Assembly (NCBI GenBank): GCA_016290695.1
Contig: JAEEUX010000027.1
Coordinates: forward strand, 1-16,683
Reading direction: 5' to 3'
DNA length: 16,683 nt
Source: Oscillospiraceae bacterium
GTDB lineage: Bacteria; Bacillota; Clostridia; Oscillospirales; Oscillospiraceae
The notes beneath the pieces are model-generated. The model worked only from the letters and a program-made list of their open reading frames with translations, made no database searches and was not told the origin of the DNA. Made by a program: the position numbers and the translations under genes. This document shows positions 8,276 through 13,965 of this stretch, one piece after another. Numbering within the stretch: position 1 is the stretch's first letter; the number at the start of each line of letters is the position of its first letter.

Positions 8276-9300
8276 ACGCGGCGACGATGGACGCCTGGAT
8301 TTCTTCAAAAATCGGCGCGCCGCTGACGCGCGCCTCCCTTGAAGAGTACCAGCTAAGGAAAATAAACGAAACGCTCGCCCTCGCGGGTGAGCGTTCGGCC
8401 TATTATGCGCCCCTGCGCGGCCAGCGGCTCGCTTCGCTTTCTGAGCTCGCGGCGCTGCCCTTTACAACGCCGCAGGAGCTTTTCGCCGCGCCCTATTCCT
8501 TCCTCTGCGTTTCACCGCGCGAGGTGGAACGCATCGTTACCGTCCCAACGAGCGGTTCGAGCGGGAGCGCAAAGCGTGTTTTCTTCACGGCGGAGGACTT
8601 GGAGCTTTGCGCGGACTTTTTTCATTACGGGATGCGCCTTGTCGTGCGGGAAACTGACCGCGTGGGTATGCTTTTTCCGGCGAAAACGCCCGGCTCCGTG
8701 GGCGATTTGCTGCGTGAGGGCCTTTCGCGGGACGGCATAATCGCCCTGCCGCTTTATGAGTATTCGCGCGACCTTGCCGCGCTCGCCGCCGAAATCGAAC
8801 GCGAGAATATAACGGCGCTCGTCGGCTTTCCGGCGCTCATTGAGGCGCTTGCGCTCAGCGCGCCGCAGCTCGGAGTGGAGCGCGTCCTTCTCAGCGCGGA
8901 CTACGTTTCGCGCGGCTGCGTGGAGACGATAAACACAGCCTGGGGCGCGGAATGCTTTGAGCATTACGGCCTCACGGAGTCCGGCCTCGGCTTCGCCGTA
9001 AGCTGCGCCGCCCACGCCGGCTGCCATATCCGAGAGGCGGATATTTATGCCGAAATAATCGACCCCGATACGGGCAAAAACCTGCCGGACGGAGAATGGG
9101 GCGAGGTCGTTTTCACGACGCTGACACGCCGCGCCATGCCGCTCATACGCTACCGCACGGGCGACATTTCACGCATAATTCCGGGCTCTTGCCCCTGCTC
9201 GTCGCTCCTGCGGCGGCTTGACAGCCCGCGAGACAGGGGCCTGAGGAAAAAGCTGCCGCCCGTCACGCCGCAGGGCACTGACGCCCCTCATGGTCTATAG
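8272..9300 (+). CDS. PaaK-like AMP-dependent acyl-CoA ligase lacking the C-terminal domain
   Basis: This 342-residue protein matches the N-terminal (A-core) domain of phenylacetate-CoA ligase-type enzymes. It has the phosphate loop TSGSSGSAKR (93-102), HYGLTESGLG (231-240), the aspartate-bearing GEWGEVVFTTL, and RYRTGD (293-298). PaaK proteins normally continue after a CPCGR...GR-D hinge with a mobile domain of about 100 residues. Here the chain reads CPCSSLLRRLDSPRDR and then ends within 22 low-complexity residues, while the convergent deacetylase gene already occupies the opposite strand. Either this branch (compare the NCBI DVU_1553 family name, from memory) is naturally short, or the gene has been truncated. 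The substrate is unknown. It is the last gene of the + strand run and is followed at once by a terminator-like hairpin. Confidence 0.82.
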   Translation: MNAATMDAWISSKIGAPLTRASLEEYQLRKINETLALAGERSAYYAPLRGQRLASLSELAALPFTTPQELFAAPYSFLCVSPREVERIVTVPTSGSSGSAKRVFFTAEDLELCADFFHYGMRLVVRETDRVGMLFPAKTPGSVGDLLREGLSRDGIIALPLYEYSRDLAALAAEIERENITALVGFPALIEALALSAPQLGVERVLLSADYVSRGCVETINTAWGAECFEHYGLTESGLGFAVSCAAHAGCHIREADIYAEIIDPDTGKNLPDGEWGEVVFTTLTRRAMPLIRYRTGDISRIIPGSCPCSSLLRRLDSPRDRGLRKKLPPVTPQGTDAPHGL

Positions 9301-10072
9301 TGTAGTCCCCATCGAGCAAAAGCTCCGAGATGGGGACTATTTTATAGCCCTCGGAGATGAGCTTTTCGATTATCCCCGGCAGCGCCTCCGGCGTGTGCAG
9401 GGCGGCGTTATGGAAAAGGACTATCGAGCCCTTCTTCACGCGCGAAACGACGCGCTCGGTTATCTCCGGCGCGATCAGCTCCTTCCAGTCGAGGCTGTCA
9501 ACGTCCCATTGTATGACCTTCATCCCGAGCTCCTCCACCGAGGCAACCACCCTGTCGTCATATTCGCCGTAGGGCGCGCGGAAAAGCGTCGGCCTCGCGC
9601 CGGTTATGGCCTCGATTTTATCGGAGCAGGCGGAAACGTCCGCCTTTATCTCGTCGGAGCTGAGCTTAGTGAAATGCGCGTGGTCGCTTGAATGGTTGCC
9701 TATCTCGTGCCCCGCGTCGGAAAGCGCCTTCACGGACTCGGGATAACGCTCCACCCAGTCGCCCACAAGGAAAAAATTCGCCTTCACGCCGTAGCGCGCG
9801 AGAATGTCGATTAGCTGCTGCGTGTCCTCGTTGCCCCAGGCCGCGTCGAACGAAACGGAACACACGGGTTCGTCGCGCCTGACGCAGTAGATGGGCAGCC
9901 TGCGCGTGCTTGCGGCCGCGCCGACGAGCTTCGGGCTGCAAACTATCGAAAAAATAACCGCCGACACGATGAGCGCCCCCGTAAAGCCTCCCAGAGCCCG
10001 GCGGACGCGCCTGTAAAGCGGGCCGCGCGGGGCGTTTTCCGTTTTTCCAAGGCGAAAAGATATGATTTTCAA
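9263..10072 (-). CDS. PdaB-like membrane-anchored polysaccharide deacetylase (NodB domain)
   Basis: A 269-residue protein with a short basic N-terminus, one hydrophobic anchor (GALIVSAVIFSIV, about residues 32-44), then a NodB homology domain outside the membrane. Motifs are SFDAAWGNED (motif 1, in the variant form of PdaB-type spore proteins rather than TFDDGP), NHSSDH (metal His pair), RAPYGEY, QWDVDSLDW and IVLFHN. It should remove acetyl groups from a wall or other polysaccharide. Start: TTG 10072 is preferred because AAGGGAG lies 8 nt upstream. ATG 10090 (six residues longer) has no ribosome site and is the alternative. The C-terminal 15 or so residues (DGDYTIDHEGRQCPAA) overlap the ligase gene on the other strand by 38 bp. 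Spore-specific control is plausible but not shown. Confidence 0.88.
   Translation of the reverse strand: MKIISFRLGKTENAPRGPLYRRVRRALGGFTGALIVSAVIFSIVCSPKLVGAAASTRRLPIYCVRRDEPVCSVSFDAAWGNEDTQQLIDILARYGVKANFFLVGDWVERYPESVKALSDAGHEIGNHSSDHAHFTKLSSDEIKADVSACSDKIEAITGARPTLFRAPYGEYDDRVVASVEELGMKVIQWDVDSLDWKELIAPEITERVVSRVKKGSIVLFHNAALHTPEALPGIIEKLISEGYKIVPISELLLDGDYTIDHEGRQCPAA
9303..9344 (+). terminator. Terminator-like hairpin after the ligase gene, inside the deacetylase coding region
   Basis: A perfect 11-bp inverted repeat TAGTCCCCATC (9303-9313) / GATGGGGACTA (9329-9339) encloses a smaller GAGC-AAAA-GCTC hairpin and is followed by TTTTA. It begins 2 bp after the ligase stop codon, so it can end + strand transcription. 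On the - strand it encodes the PISELLLDGDY segment of the deacetylase and has no U-run after it. Confidence 0.6.
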
Positions 10073-10152
10073 GCTTCCCGCTCCCTTCATTTTATTCTAT
10101 GCCATAATTACTATTCACGCAGGCAATTTTTTATGCCCGGAAGGAGACTGCG

Positions 10153-10181
10153 AAAAAAAGGTAACTGTTAGACCTTTTTTT
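10153..10181. promoter_or_regulatory. A-tract/T-tract dyad in the divergent intergenic region
   Basis: The 194-bp region between the divergent deacetylase (start 10072) and lipoprotein (start 10267) genes holds a perfect 10-bp inverted repeat, AAAAAAAGGT / ACCTTTTTTT, around a 9-nt centre that itself contains TAAC-T-GTTA. Its symmetry and its place between divergent starts fit an operator. It could also act as a weak terminator. A TATAAAAT at 10196-10203 is a possible -10 box for the lipoprotein gene, but no convincing -35 box was found. Confidence 0.35.
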
Positions 10182-10266
10182 CCTGAGAAAACTGTTATAA
10201 AATATATAGCATGGGTGGCTGTACGTACGGAGCAGGCCCATAACACAGATAAAAGGGGAAACCAAA

Positions 10267-11526
10267 ATGAAAAAGCTTTTGATTTTAATTCTTACACTCG
10301 CTCTTGCCCTCGGCCTGACGGCTTGCGGCGAGACCTCGGCCCCGCAGCAGAACGCGGAGGAGCCGCAGACAGCACAGGAGGAACCGCAGACCTCGCCGGA
10401 GGAGCAGGAGAAGCCGGAGGAGCCGGACGAGGATGACAGCTCGGACTATTGGGAGCTTTCCTTTGATATGAAGTCCTATACCAAGGACGTTTATTCCGAG
10501 GATAATCAGCTGATCGGTACCAAAACGAGCTATATCCCGGTATATTCTCTCATTGACGAAAACGGAGAACCCTTTACGGGAACGGAGCCCGGTCAGGGTG
10601 TCCCGGAGGACGAGTTCGCGCTTTGCAGTACATTTAACTCCGCCGTCGAGTCCGTCGGCTATTCCGATGATGATTTTGCCGCGGCTGTGCGCGAGGAATA
10701 TGAATTCTGCCTTGAAAACAATATGGAGCTGCGTACCTTTATAAACGAAATCAGCACTCCCTCGATTTATCAGAACATCGAGACTCTGAACGTTATTATC
10801 CAGTCGTATTATGAGATTGGCGGCCCTCATCCGACGAGAGAGCTCCGCGCCCTGAACTTTGACCTCACCGAGGCAAGCTTCTACACGCTTATGTCTCTCA
10901 CTGACGAACCCGAGGCCATGAAGCAGGCTGTCGTCAGCAGTATTCTCAGCCAGATAGACGAAATGGAGCAAAAGGAAGAGCTTTACCCGAACTATGTCGA
11001 TATTATCGAAGGAACGGAAGAGTTTGAGACCTATTTCGACGCGGATAAGATGACGGTCATTTTCCAGGAGTATGAGCTCGGCAGCTATGCCATTGGCCCC
11101 CTCTGCTTTGATATTGATTACAGCCAGGTAATCGAATATTTCAACGAGCGCGCTCTCAGGCTCCTTTCTCTGAGCGCCGGCGCGCCCGAGGATGAATATG
11201 ACGACGAGGCCGTGCGCATGGCTGAAATAGCCGAGCTTGCCGGTTATTGGTATCCTAACGGCGACGAGGCCGCGACCAGCTTCTTCTATTATGACGAGGA
11301 CGGCAGATGGACCTATTACATAAGAACCGAGGGCGACCCCGAGGCAACCGAGGCTGACAGCGGCGTTACCGTCCCTGCGGCGGGAGAGAATTATGCCTTT
11401 TACGCAAAGCCTGACGACAGAGAGCTTCAAAGCTTCTTCCGTTTTGTCCCCGCCGCGGAGAGCGACAGCGGAAAGGACGAGCTTCTTTTAGATAACGGCG
11501 GAACCGTTTATATGCGCGGAGAATAA
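10267..11526 (+). CDS. Lipoprotein with DUF4163/DUF3298-type (RsiV/PdaC-like) ectodomain
   Basis: A 419-residue secreted lipoprotein. The signal peptide MKKLLILILTLALALGLTAC ends in a lipobox, with Cys20 as the lipidated residue. A Glu/Pro/Gln-rich linker (about 24-58) follows. Residues 60-180 resemble DUF4163 and 183-290 resemble DUF3298, with YYEIGGPHPT and the typical FQEYELGSYAIGP segment. These domains form the ectodomain of the anti-sigma factor RsiV, which binds lysozyme, and the N-terminal part of the deacetylase PdaC. The last 95 residues (GYWYPNGDEA onward) are a separate beta-rich region I do not recognise. The start has AAAAGGGG 8 nt upstream. Ligand binding at the cell surface is inferred. 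Divergence from a deacetylase gene fits a wall-related role. Confidence 0.82.
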   Translation: MKKLLILILTLALALGLTACGETSAPQQNAEEPQTAQEEPQTSPEEQEKPEEPDEDDSSDYWELSFDMKSYTKDVYSEDNQLIGTKTSYIPVYSLIDENGEPFTGTEPGQGVPEDEFALCSTFNSAVESVGYSDDDFAAAVREEYEFCLENNMELRTFINEISTPSIYQNIETLNVIIQSYYEIGGPHPTRELRALNFDLTEASFYTLMSLTDEPEAMKQAVVSSILSQIDEMEQKEELYPNYVDIIEGTEEFETYFDADKMTVIFQEYELGSYAIGPLCFDIDYSQVIEYFNERALRLLSLSAGAPEDEYDDEAVRMAEIAELAGYWYPNGDEAATSFFYYDEDGRWTYYIRTEGDPEATEADSGVTVPAAGENYAFYAKPDDRELQSFFRFVPAAESDSGKDELLLDNGGTVYMRGE

Positions 11527-11553
11527 TCGGCAGTAAATTTATACGAAGCTCTT

Positions 11554-11577
11554 TCCCGCTGCTCTGCGGCGGGTGAA
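11554..11577 (+). other. Hairpin between the two lipoprotein genes
   Basis: CCCGCTGC (11555-11562) pairs with GCGGCGGG (11566-11573), including one G-T pair, around a TCT loop. There is no U-run after it (TGAAAACGG follows), so complete termination is unlikely. It may protect or separate the two messages. The remaining sequence of the 125-bp gap shows no gene. Confidence 0.35.
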
Positions 11578-11651
11578 AACGGCATATTGAGGCAAGCTCC
11601 TGCTGCGTCTGTTTGTGCCACTGAGCTTTTGTGAAAGGAATGGAAATAGAT

Positions 11652-12467
11652 ATGAAAAAGATAGCAGTTGCTTTGATACTTGTGCTTTGCCTGCTTCTTG
11701 CGGCGGGCTGTGGGGACAAAACAGAGGAACCGGCGCCGCAGCCGGACGAGGAACCCGTGGGCGCGGATTGGCGCACATGGGGGATAATCGACGGCTTCGG
11801 CACGCTCAATGTTGGCGGCGAGACAATAGAGCTGTGCGCCTGCGTATATGATAACAGAGCGGAGCTTTATTATGACAAGGCGTCTCAGGAGCTTTACCGC
11901 ACTATCGAATACCCCGATAAGCTCACGGAGCAGGAGTATGGGCTCGCGAAGATCAGCTTCGAGGATTTTAACGGTGATGGCGATACGGACATAAGAGTAA
12001 GCATCGAGGATGAAGGCGGCGTCCTGCGCTGGATGACCTGGGTATATGACAGCGGCGAATTCGTTTACATGGACGCGCTCGCCTATCCGCCCGTCCCCAC
12101 CGATAACGGCGAAGCCGAGGATGATGGCATGGAGAGCAATATGCTCGCCGATATCCCCACCGTCGAGGACATGACGGCAACCTGGACCCTTGCGGATAAC
12201 CTCGACGATACGCTTGTGATTTTCGCCGACGAGAACAGTCTTTATGGCGGAGAGTTTACTCACACGGCGCCGGACGGTACCGTGACGCGCGGCAAAATAG
12301 TACTTGAAAGCTTTGAAAACCCGGACGGCGGCGTCGAATATTGGTATAATTTCTATAACGAGGACGGCGAATTCTGGGATGGGCTCGCCGTTTCCGAGGA
12401 ACCGATTGGCGGCGACATTTATATGGGCCAGGGCGGTGAGCCTCATTTCGTCCGCGCAAACGGTTGA
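11652..12467 (+). CDS. Secreted lipoprotein, VCBS/XAC2610-like beta domain
   Basis: A 271-residue lipoprotein with the signal peptide MKKIAVALILVLCLLLAAGC, Cys20 being the lipid-attachment site. After an acidic Pro-rich linker (21-36), residues 40-148 form a domain with the Ca-binding-like motif DFNGDGDTDI (105-114), followed by WMTWVYDSGEF, a pattern seen in VCBS or XAC2610-type beta-propeller proteins. Residues 166-271 are a second beta-rich region of unknown type, rich in Gly, Asp and aromatic residues. The frame is open to GTG 11631, but ATG 11652 gives a normal signal peptide and has AAAGGA at 11634-11639. It is probably co-transcribed with the preceding lipoprotein and ends 21 bp before a strong terminator. 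Function is unknown; extracytoplasmic location is well supported. Confidence 0.8.
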   Translation: MKKIAVALILVLCLLLAAGCGDKTEEPAPQPDEEPVGADWRTWGIIDGFGTLNVGGETIELCACVYDNRAELYYDKASQELYRTIEYPDKLTEQEYGLAKISFEDFNGDGDTDIRVSIEDEGGVLRWMTWVYDSGEFVYMDALAYPPVPTDNGEAEDDGMESNMLADIPTVEDMTATWTLADNLDDTLVIFADENSLYGGEFTHTAPDGTVTRGKIVLESFENPDGGVEYWYNFYNEDGEFWDGLAVSEEPIGGDIYMGQGGEPHFVRANG

Positions 12468-12488
12468 AAACCCCGCTGAAGAACGCAA

Positions 12489-12530
12489 AAAGGACCGCAG
12501 CAAGCTTAAAATGCTGCGGTCCTTTCAAGT
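12489..12530 (+). terminator. Intrinsic terminator of the lipoprotein unit
   Basis: A perfect 14-bp stem AAAGGACCGCAGCA (12489-12502) / TGCTGCGGTCCTTT (12512-12525) has a 9-nt loop, 21 bp after the stop codon. A-rich sequence precedes it and T-rich sequence follows, so it may work in both directions and also end the DUF1540 transcript coming from the right. Confidence 0.85.
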
Positions 12531-12578
12531 TGCTTATTTCGTTTTTGACGGGGGTGCTTGAAGAAGGCTTCGCTATTC

Positions 12579-12755
12579 TCAGCTTCTGAAGGAAGCACAT
12601 TCGGTGCCGGAGCAGCTCGTTACGTCGCCGTCGCAGCAGGTTCCTACGCGAATCATTTTGAGGGTGCAGGCGTCGGAAGTCTTGGCGTGGTGTTCGCATT
12701 CGCTTACGGTGCAGCTTACGCCGCTGTTGCAGTTCGTGCCGGTGCAGTTATTCAT
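12579..12755 (-). CDS. DUF1540 small Cys-rich protein (58 residues)
   Basis: A 58-residue protein with nine cysteines (4, 9, 15, 20, 30, 40, 41, 48, 53). The reading VSCTVSEC...C..KMIRVG...TECASF matches the DUF1540 pattern of a C-x-V-x-x-C start and a closing TxCxSF. DUF1540 proteins are small, common in clostridia and thought to bind metal through the cysteines; their role is unknown. The start is very well supported: TTTGGAGGC puts GGAGG at 12763-12767, 7 nt before the ATG. The reverse strand is also open here for 71 codons, but it has no ribosome site and a composition typical of an antisense frame. A second DUF1540 copy, often present in the family, is absent. Confidence 0.85.
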   Translation of the reverse strand: MNNCTGTNCNSGVSCTVSECEHHAKTSDACTLKMIRVGTCCDGDVTSCSGTECASFRS

Positions 12756-12770
12756 CGTCTTGCCTCCAAA

Positions 12771-12812
12771 TAAATAATGTCAGACAGCCGTGAAGCCGTC
12801 TGACATTATTTA
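12771..12812 (-). terminator. Long hairpin between the zinc-ribbon gene and the DUF1540 gene
   Basis: A perfect 15-bp inverted repeat TAAATAATGTCAGAC (12771-12785) / GTCTGACATTATTTA (12798-12812) with a 12-nt loop. Read on the - strand it follows the zinc-ribbon gene stop by 24 bp and ends in TTATTTATTT, so it can terminate that gene. It also ends only 3 nt before the DUF1540 ribosome site, so in a read-through message it would sit directly in front of that site. Confidence 0.7.
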
Positions 12813-12835
12813 TTCCCTGAGAGAAACCGTTATAT

Positions 12836-13447
12836 TCAATTAAAGTTCAGAGTATAACCCGGACAAAGCGCCTCGAAAACCGCGACGACCGTATCCGGAA
12901 ACGCAAAACGGACAATGAGCGCCGCCGCGATTGAGAGAATGAGACAGGCGCAGAAAATAATGAGCATTGCGCGGGCAAGATTACGCTTGGCGTATTTGCG
13001 GCAGGCGCCGCAGCTCCATGCTATCATGAGGATAAGCCCTACGATCGGGATGTTCATAAGGAGTATTGCGCCGAGGGTGCCCTTACCGGACATTATTTCC
13101 CAGCGGCTCTTTTTCGGCGGCTTACCAGGCGCTTCAACGGGTGTGCTCGCGGGCTGCGGGGAAACGAAGGAGGGCGCTGCGGGTGCGGCAGGGGCAAAAC
13201 CGTAAGCTGCGGGCTCAGCGGCTTTGTCCGGCTCGGAGACAGGCGAAGCAGGCTCGGCGGGTAAGACGTCCGCAGGAGCGGACCCGGTTTCGACAGCCTC
13301 CTCAACGGCGAAAATAGCCTCGGCTGCCGCCTCAATTGGCGAGGAAGCCTCCGGCTGTTCGGCTGGCTGCGAAACGGCATAGCCGCATTCCACGCAGAAA
13401 CGGACTCCGTCCTTTAGCTCGGCTCCGCAATTAGAGCATCTGTTCAT
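12836..13447 (-). CDS. Zinc-ribbon membrane protein
   Basis: A 203-residue protein starting with a zinc ribbon CSNCG...FCVECG (Cys4, 7, 18, 21). A long Ala/Pro/Glu-rich, probably disordered linker follows (about 25-112), then two hydrophobic helices (about 124-145 and 158-183) separated by a short basic loop with CGACRKYAKRN. The layout predicts a membrane protein with the zinc ribbon in the cytoplasm. Many clostridia carry several such proteins; none has a clear function. Ribosome site AAAGG lies 10 nt before the ATG. An extended -10 promoter is seen about 60 bp upstream, and a 15-bp terminator hairpin follows the gene. Confidence 0.83.
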   Translation of the reverse strand: MNRCSNCGAELKDGVRFCVECGYAVSQPAEQPEASSPIEAAAEAIFAVEEAVETGSAPADVLPAEPASPVSEPDKAAEPAAYGFAPAAPAAPSFVSPQPASTPVEAPGKPPKKSRWEIMSGKGTLGAILLMNIPIVGLILMIAWSCGACRKYAKRNLARAMLIIFCACLILSIAAALIVRFAFPDTVVAVFEALCPGYTLNFN

Positions 13448-13506
13448 TTAATCACTGCCTTTCTTTCTTTAAACAATACGGCGTTGTAATTATACATATC
13501 GCTGTT

Positions 13507-13536
13507 ATTATATCAGACTGCGGAAAAATGTGTGAG
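13507..13536 (-). promoter_or_regulatory. Extended -10 promoter of the zinc-ribbon gene
   Basis: On the - strand the sequence reads CTCACA, 18 nt, then TATAAT, with TGA directly before the -10 hexamer (an extended -10 motif). The -10 box is at 13507-13512. It would start RNA near 13500, about 50 nt before the zinc-ribbon ATG at 13447. Confidence 0.6.
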
Positions 13537-13548
13537 TGAAAAGCTCAC

Positions 13549-13641
13549 GAAAAAACCGAAAGCCTGCCGGACGGCATTCGAGTTCGGTCAATAAAAAGCT
13601 TCAAAACCCGTAACAACCCGGCGATAAATCCAAGGTTGTTA
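13549..13641 (-). ncRNA. Candidate short structured RNA (or attenuated leader) of about 93 nt
   Basis: A perfect TATAAT box at 13648-13653 would start - strand RNA near 13641, and a hairpin with a U-run ends near 13549. The RNA would open with an 8-bp stem (GGTTGTTA 13634-13641 with TAACAACC 13611-13618 in + strand terms) around a 15-nt loop, then an unpaired U-rich stretch, then the terminator hairpin. It holds no open frame. A separate promoter for the zinc-ribbon gene lies beyond the hairpin, which favours a stand-alone RNA over a simple leader. I recognise no known RNA or riboswitch family. Confidence 0.35.
13550..13588 (-). terminator. Terminator-like hairpin with U-run, upstream of the zinc-ribbon promoter
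   Basis: On the - strand, ACCGAA (13588-13583) pairs with TTCGGT (13560-13555), and a TGCCG/CGGCA pair lies inside it. Six T residues follow directly. The order stem then U-run fits rho-independent termination of leftward RNA. Confidence 0.55.
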
Positions 13642-13647
13642 AGCTGT

Positions 13648-13675
13648 ATTATATACTATACAACGAAAAATGCAA
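13648..13675 (-). promoter_or_regulatory. Leftward sigma-A-like promoter in the intergenic region
   Basis: On the - strand TTGCAT (13675-13670) is followed after 16 nt by a perfect TATAAT (13653-13648). The -35 match is only half, but the -10 is perfect and the local sequence is AT-rich. It would feed the candidate short RNA ending near 13549. Confidence 0.5.
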
Positions 13676-13965
13676 GATGATGGAAATGAACATTTTTTGA
13701 ATTATTGGCGGAGAGAATAGTTAAAATATAGCAATAATCGGTTACACTTTTCCGGAGTACACAAAAAAAGTGATGGCAGAATTAACAATAACTGCAAAAT
13801 AAGGAAATCCCTCTGTACTTTTTTAAGAGAATATGATATATTGCATGTGTTTAGTTGCCTGGCTTAATACCACATCCAAGTATAAGCTATGTTAATGAAT
13901 ACGCCATTATTTGGTGAAAATAGATAATTCTCTCATTCAGCATTTGCCTAAAAGGAAGAAACGAC

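Larger units (their letters stand above)
13448..13965. other. 518-bp AT-rich intergenic region between divergent genes
   Basis: This is the only gap over 300 bp. It is much more AT-rich than the genes around it and carries no credible open frame. Its left part holds two leftward promoters and a terminator-like hairpin, listed separately. The right part (about 13690-13965) leads into galE: TTGAAT at 13697 and TAAAAT at 13722 (19-nt spacing) are a weak rightward promoter candidate, and AAAGGAAG at 13951-13958 is the galE ribosome site. I see nothing clear between 13730 and 13945. Confidence 0.6.

Noticed and set aside
10094..10101. SigE/SigK-like -10 box (CATAGAAT on the - strand) before the deacetylase gene
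   Set aside because: No -35 element stands at the right distance, and the implied RNA start would fall on the ribosome site.
10285..12503. Two long - strand open frames (10285-11430 and 11508-12503) opposite the lipoproteins
   Set aside because: The + strand frames have lipoprotein signal peptides and ribosome sites. The - strand proteins show no recognisable domain, and the second would run through the strong terminator hairpin.
12579..12755. SCIFF-type peptide precursor
   Set aside because: The small protein is Cys-rich, but its spacing and TECASF end match DUF1540. No radical SAM maturase is next to it.
12558..12773. 71-codon + strand frame over the DUF1540 region
   Set aside because: It is Ala/Val/Gly-rich with no ribosome site, and the opposite strand has a DUF1540 pattern with GGAGG at the right distance.
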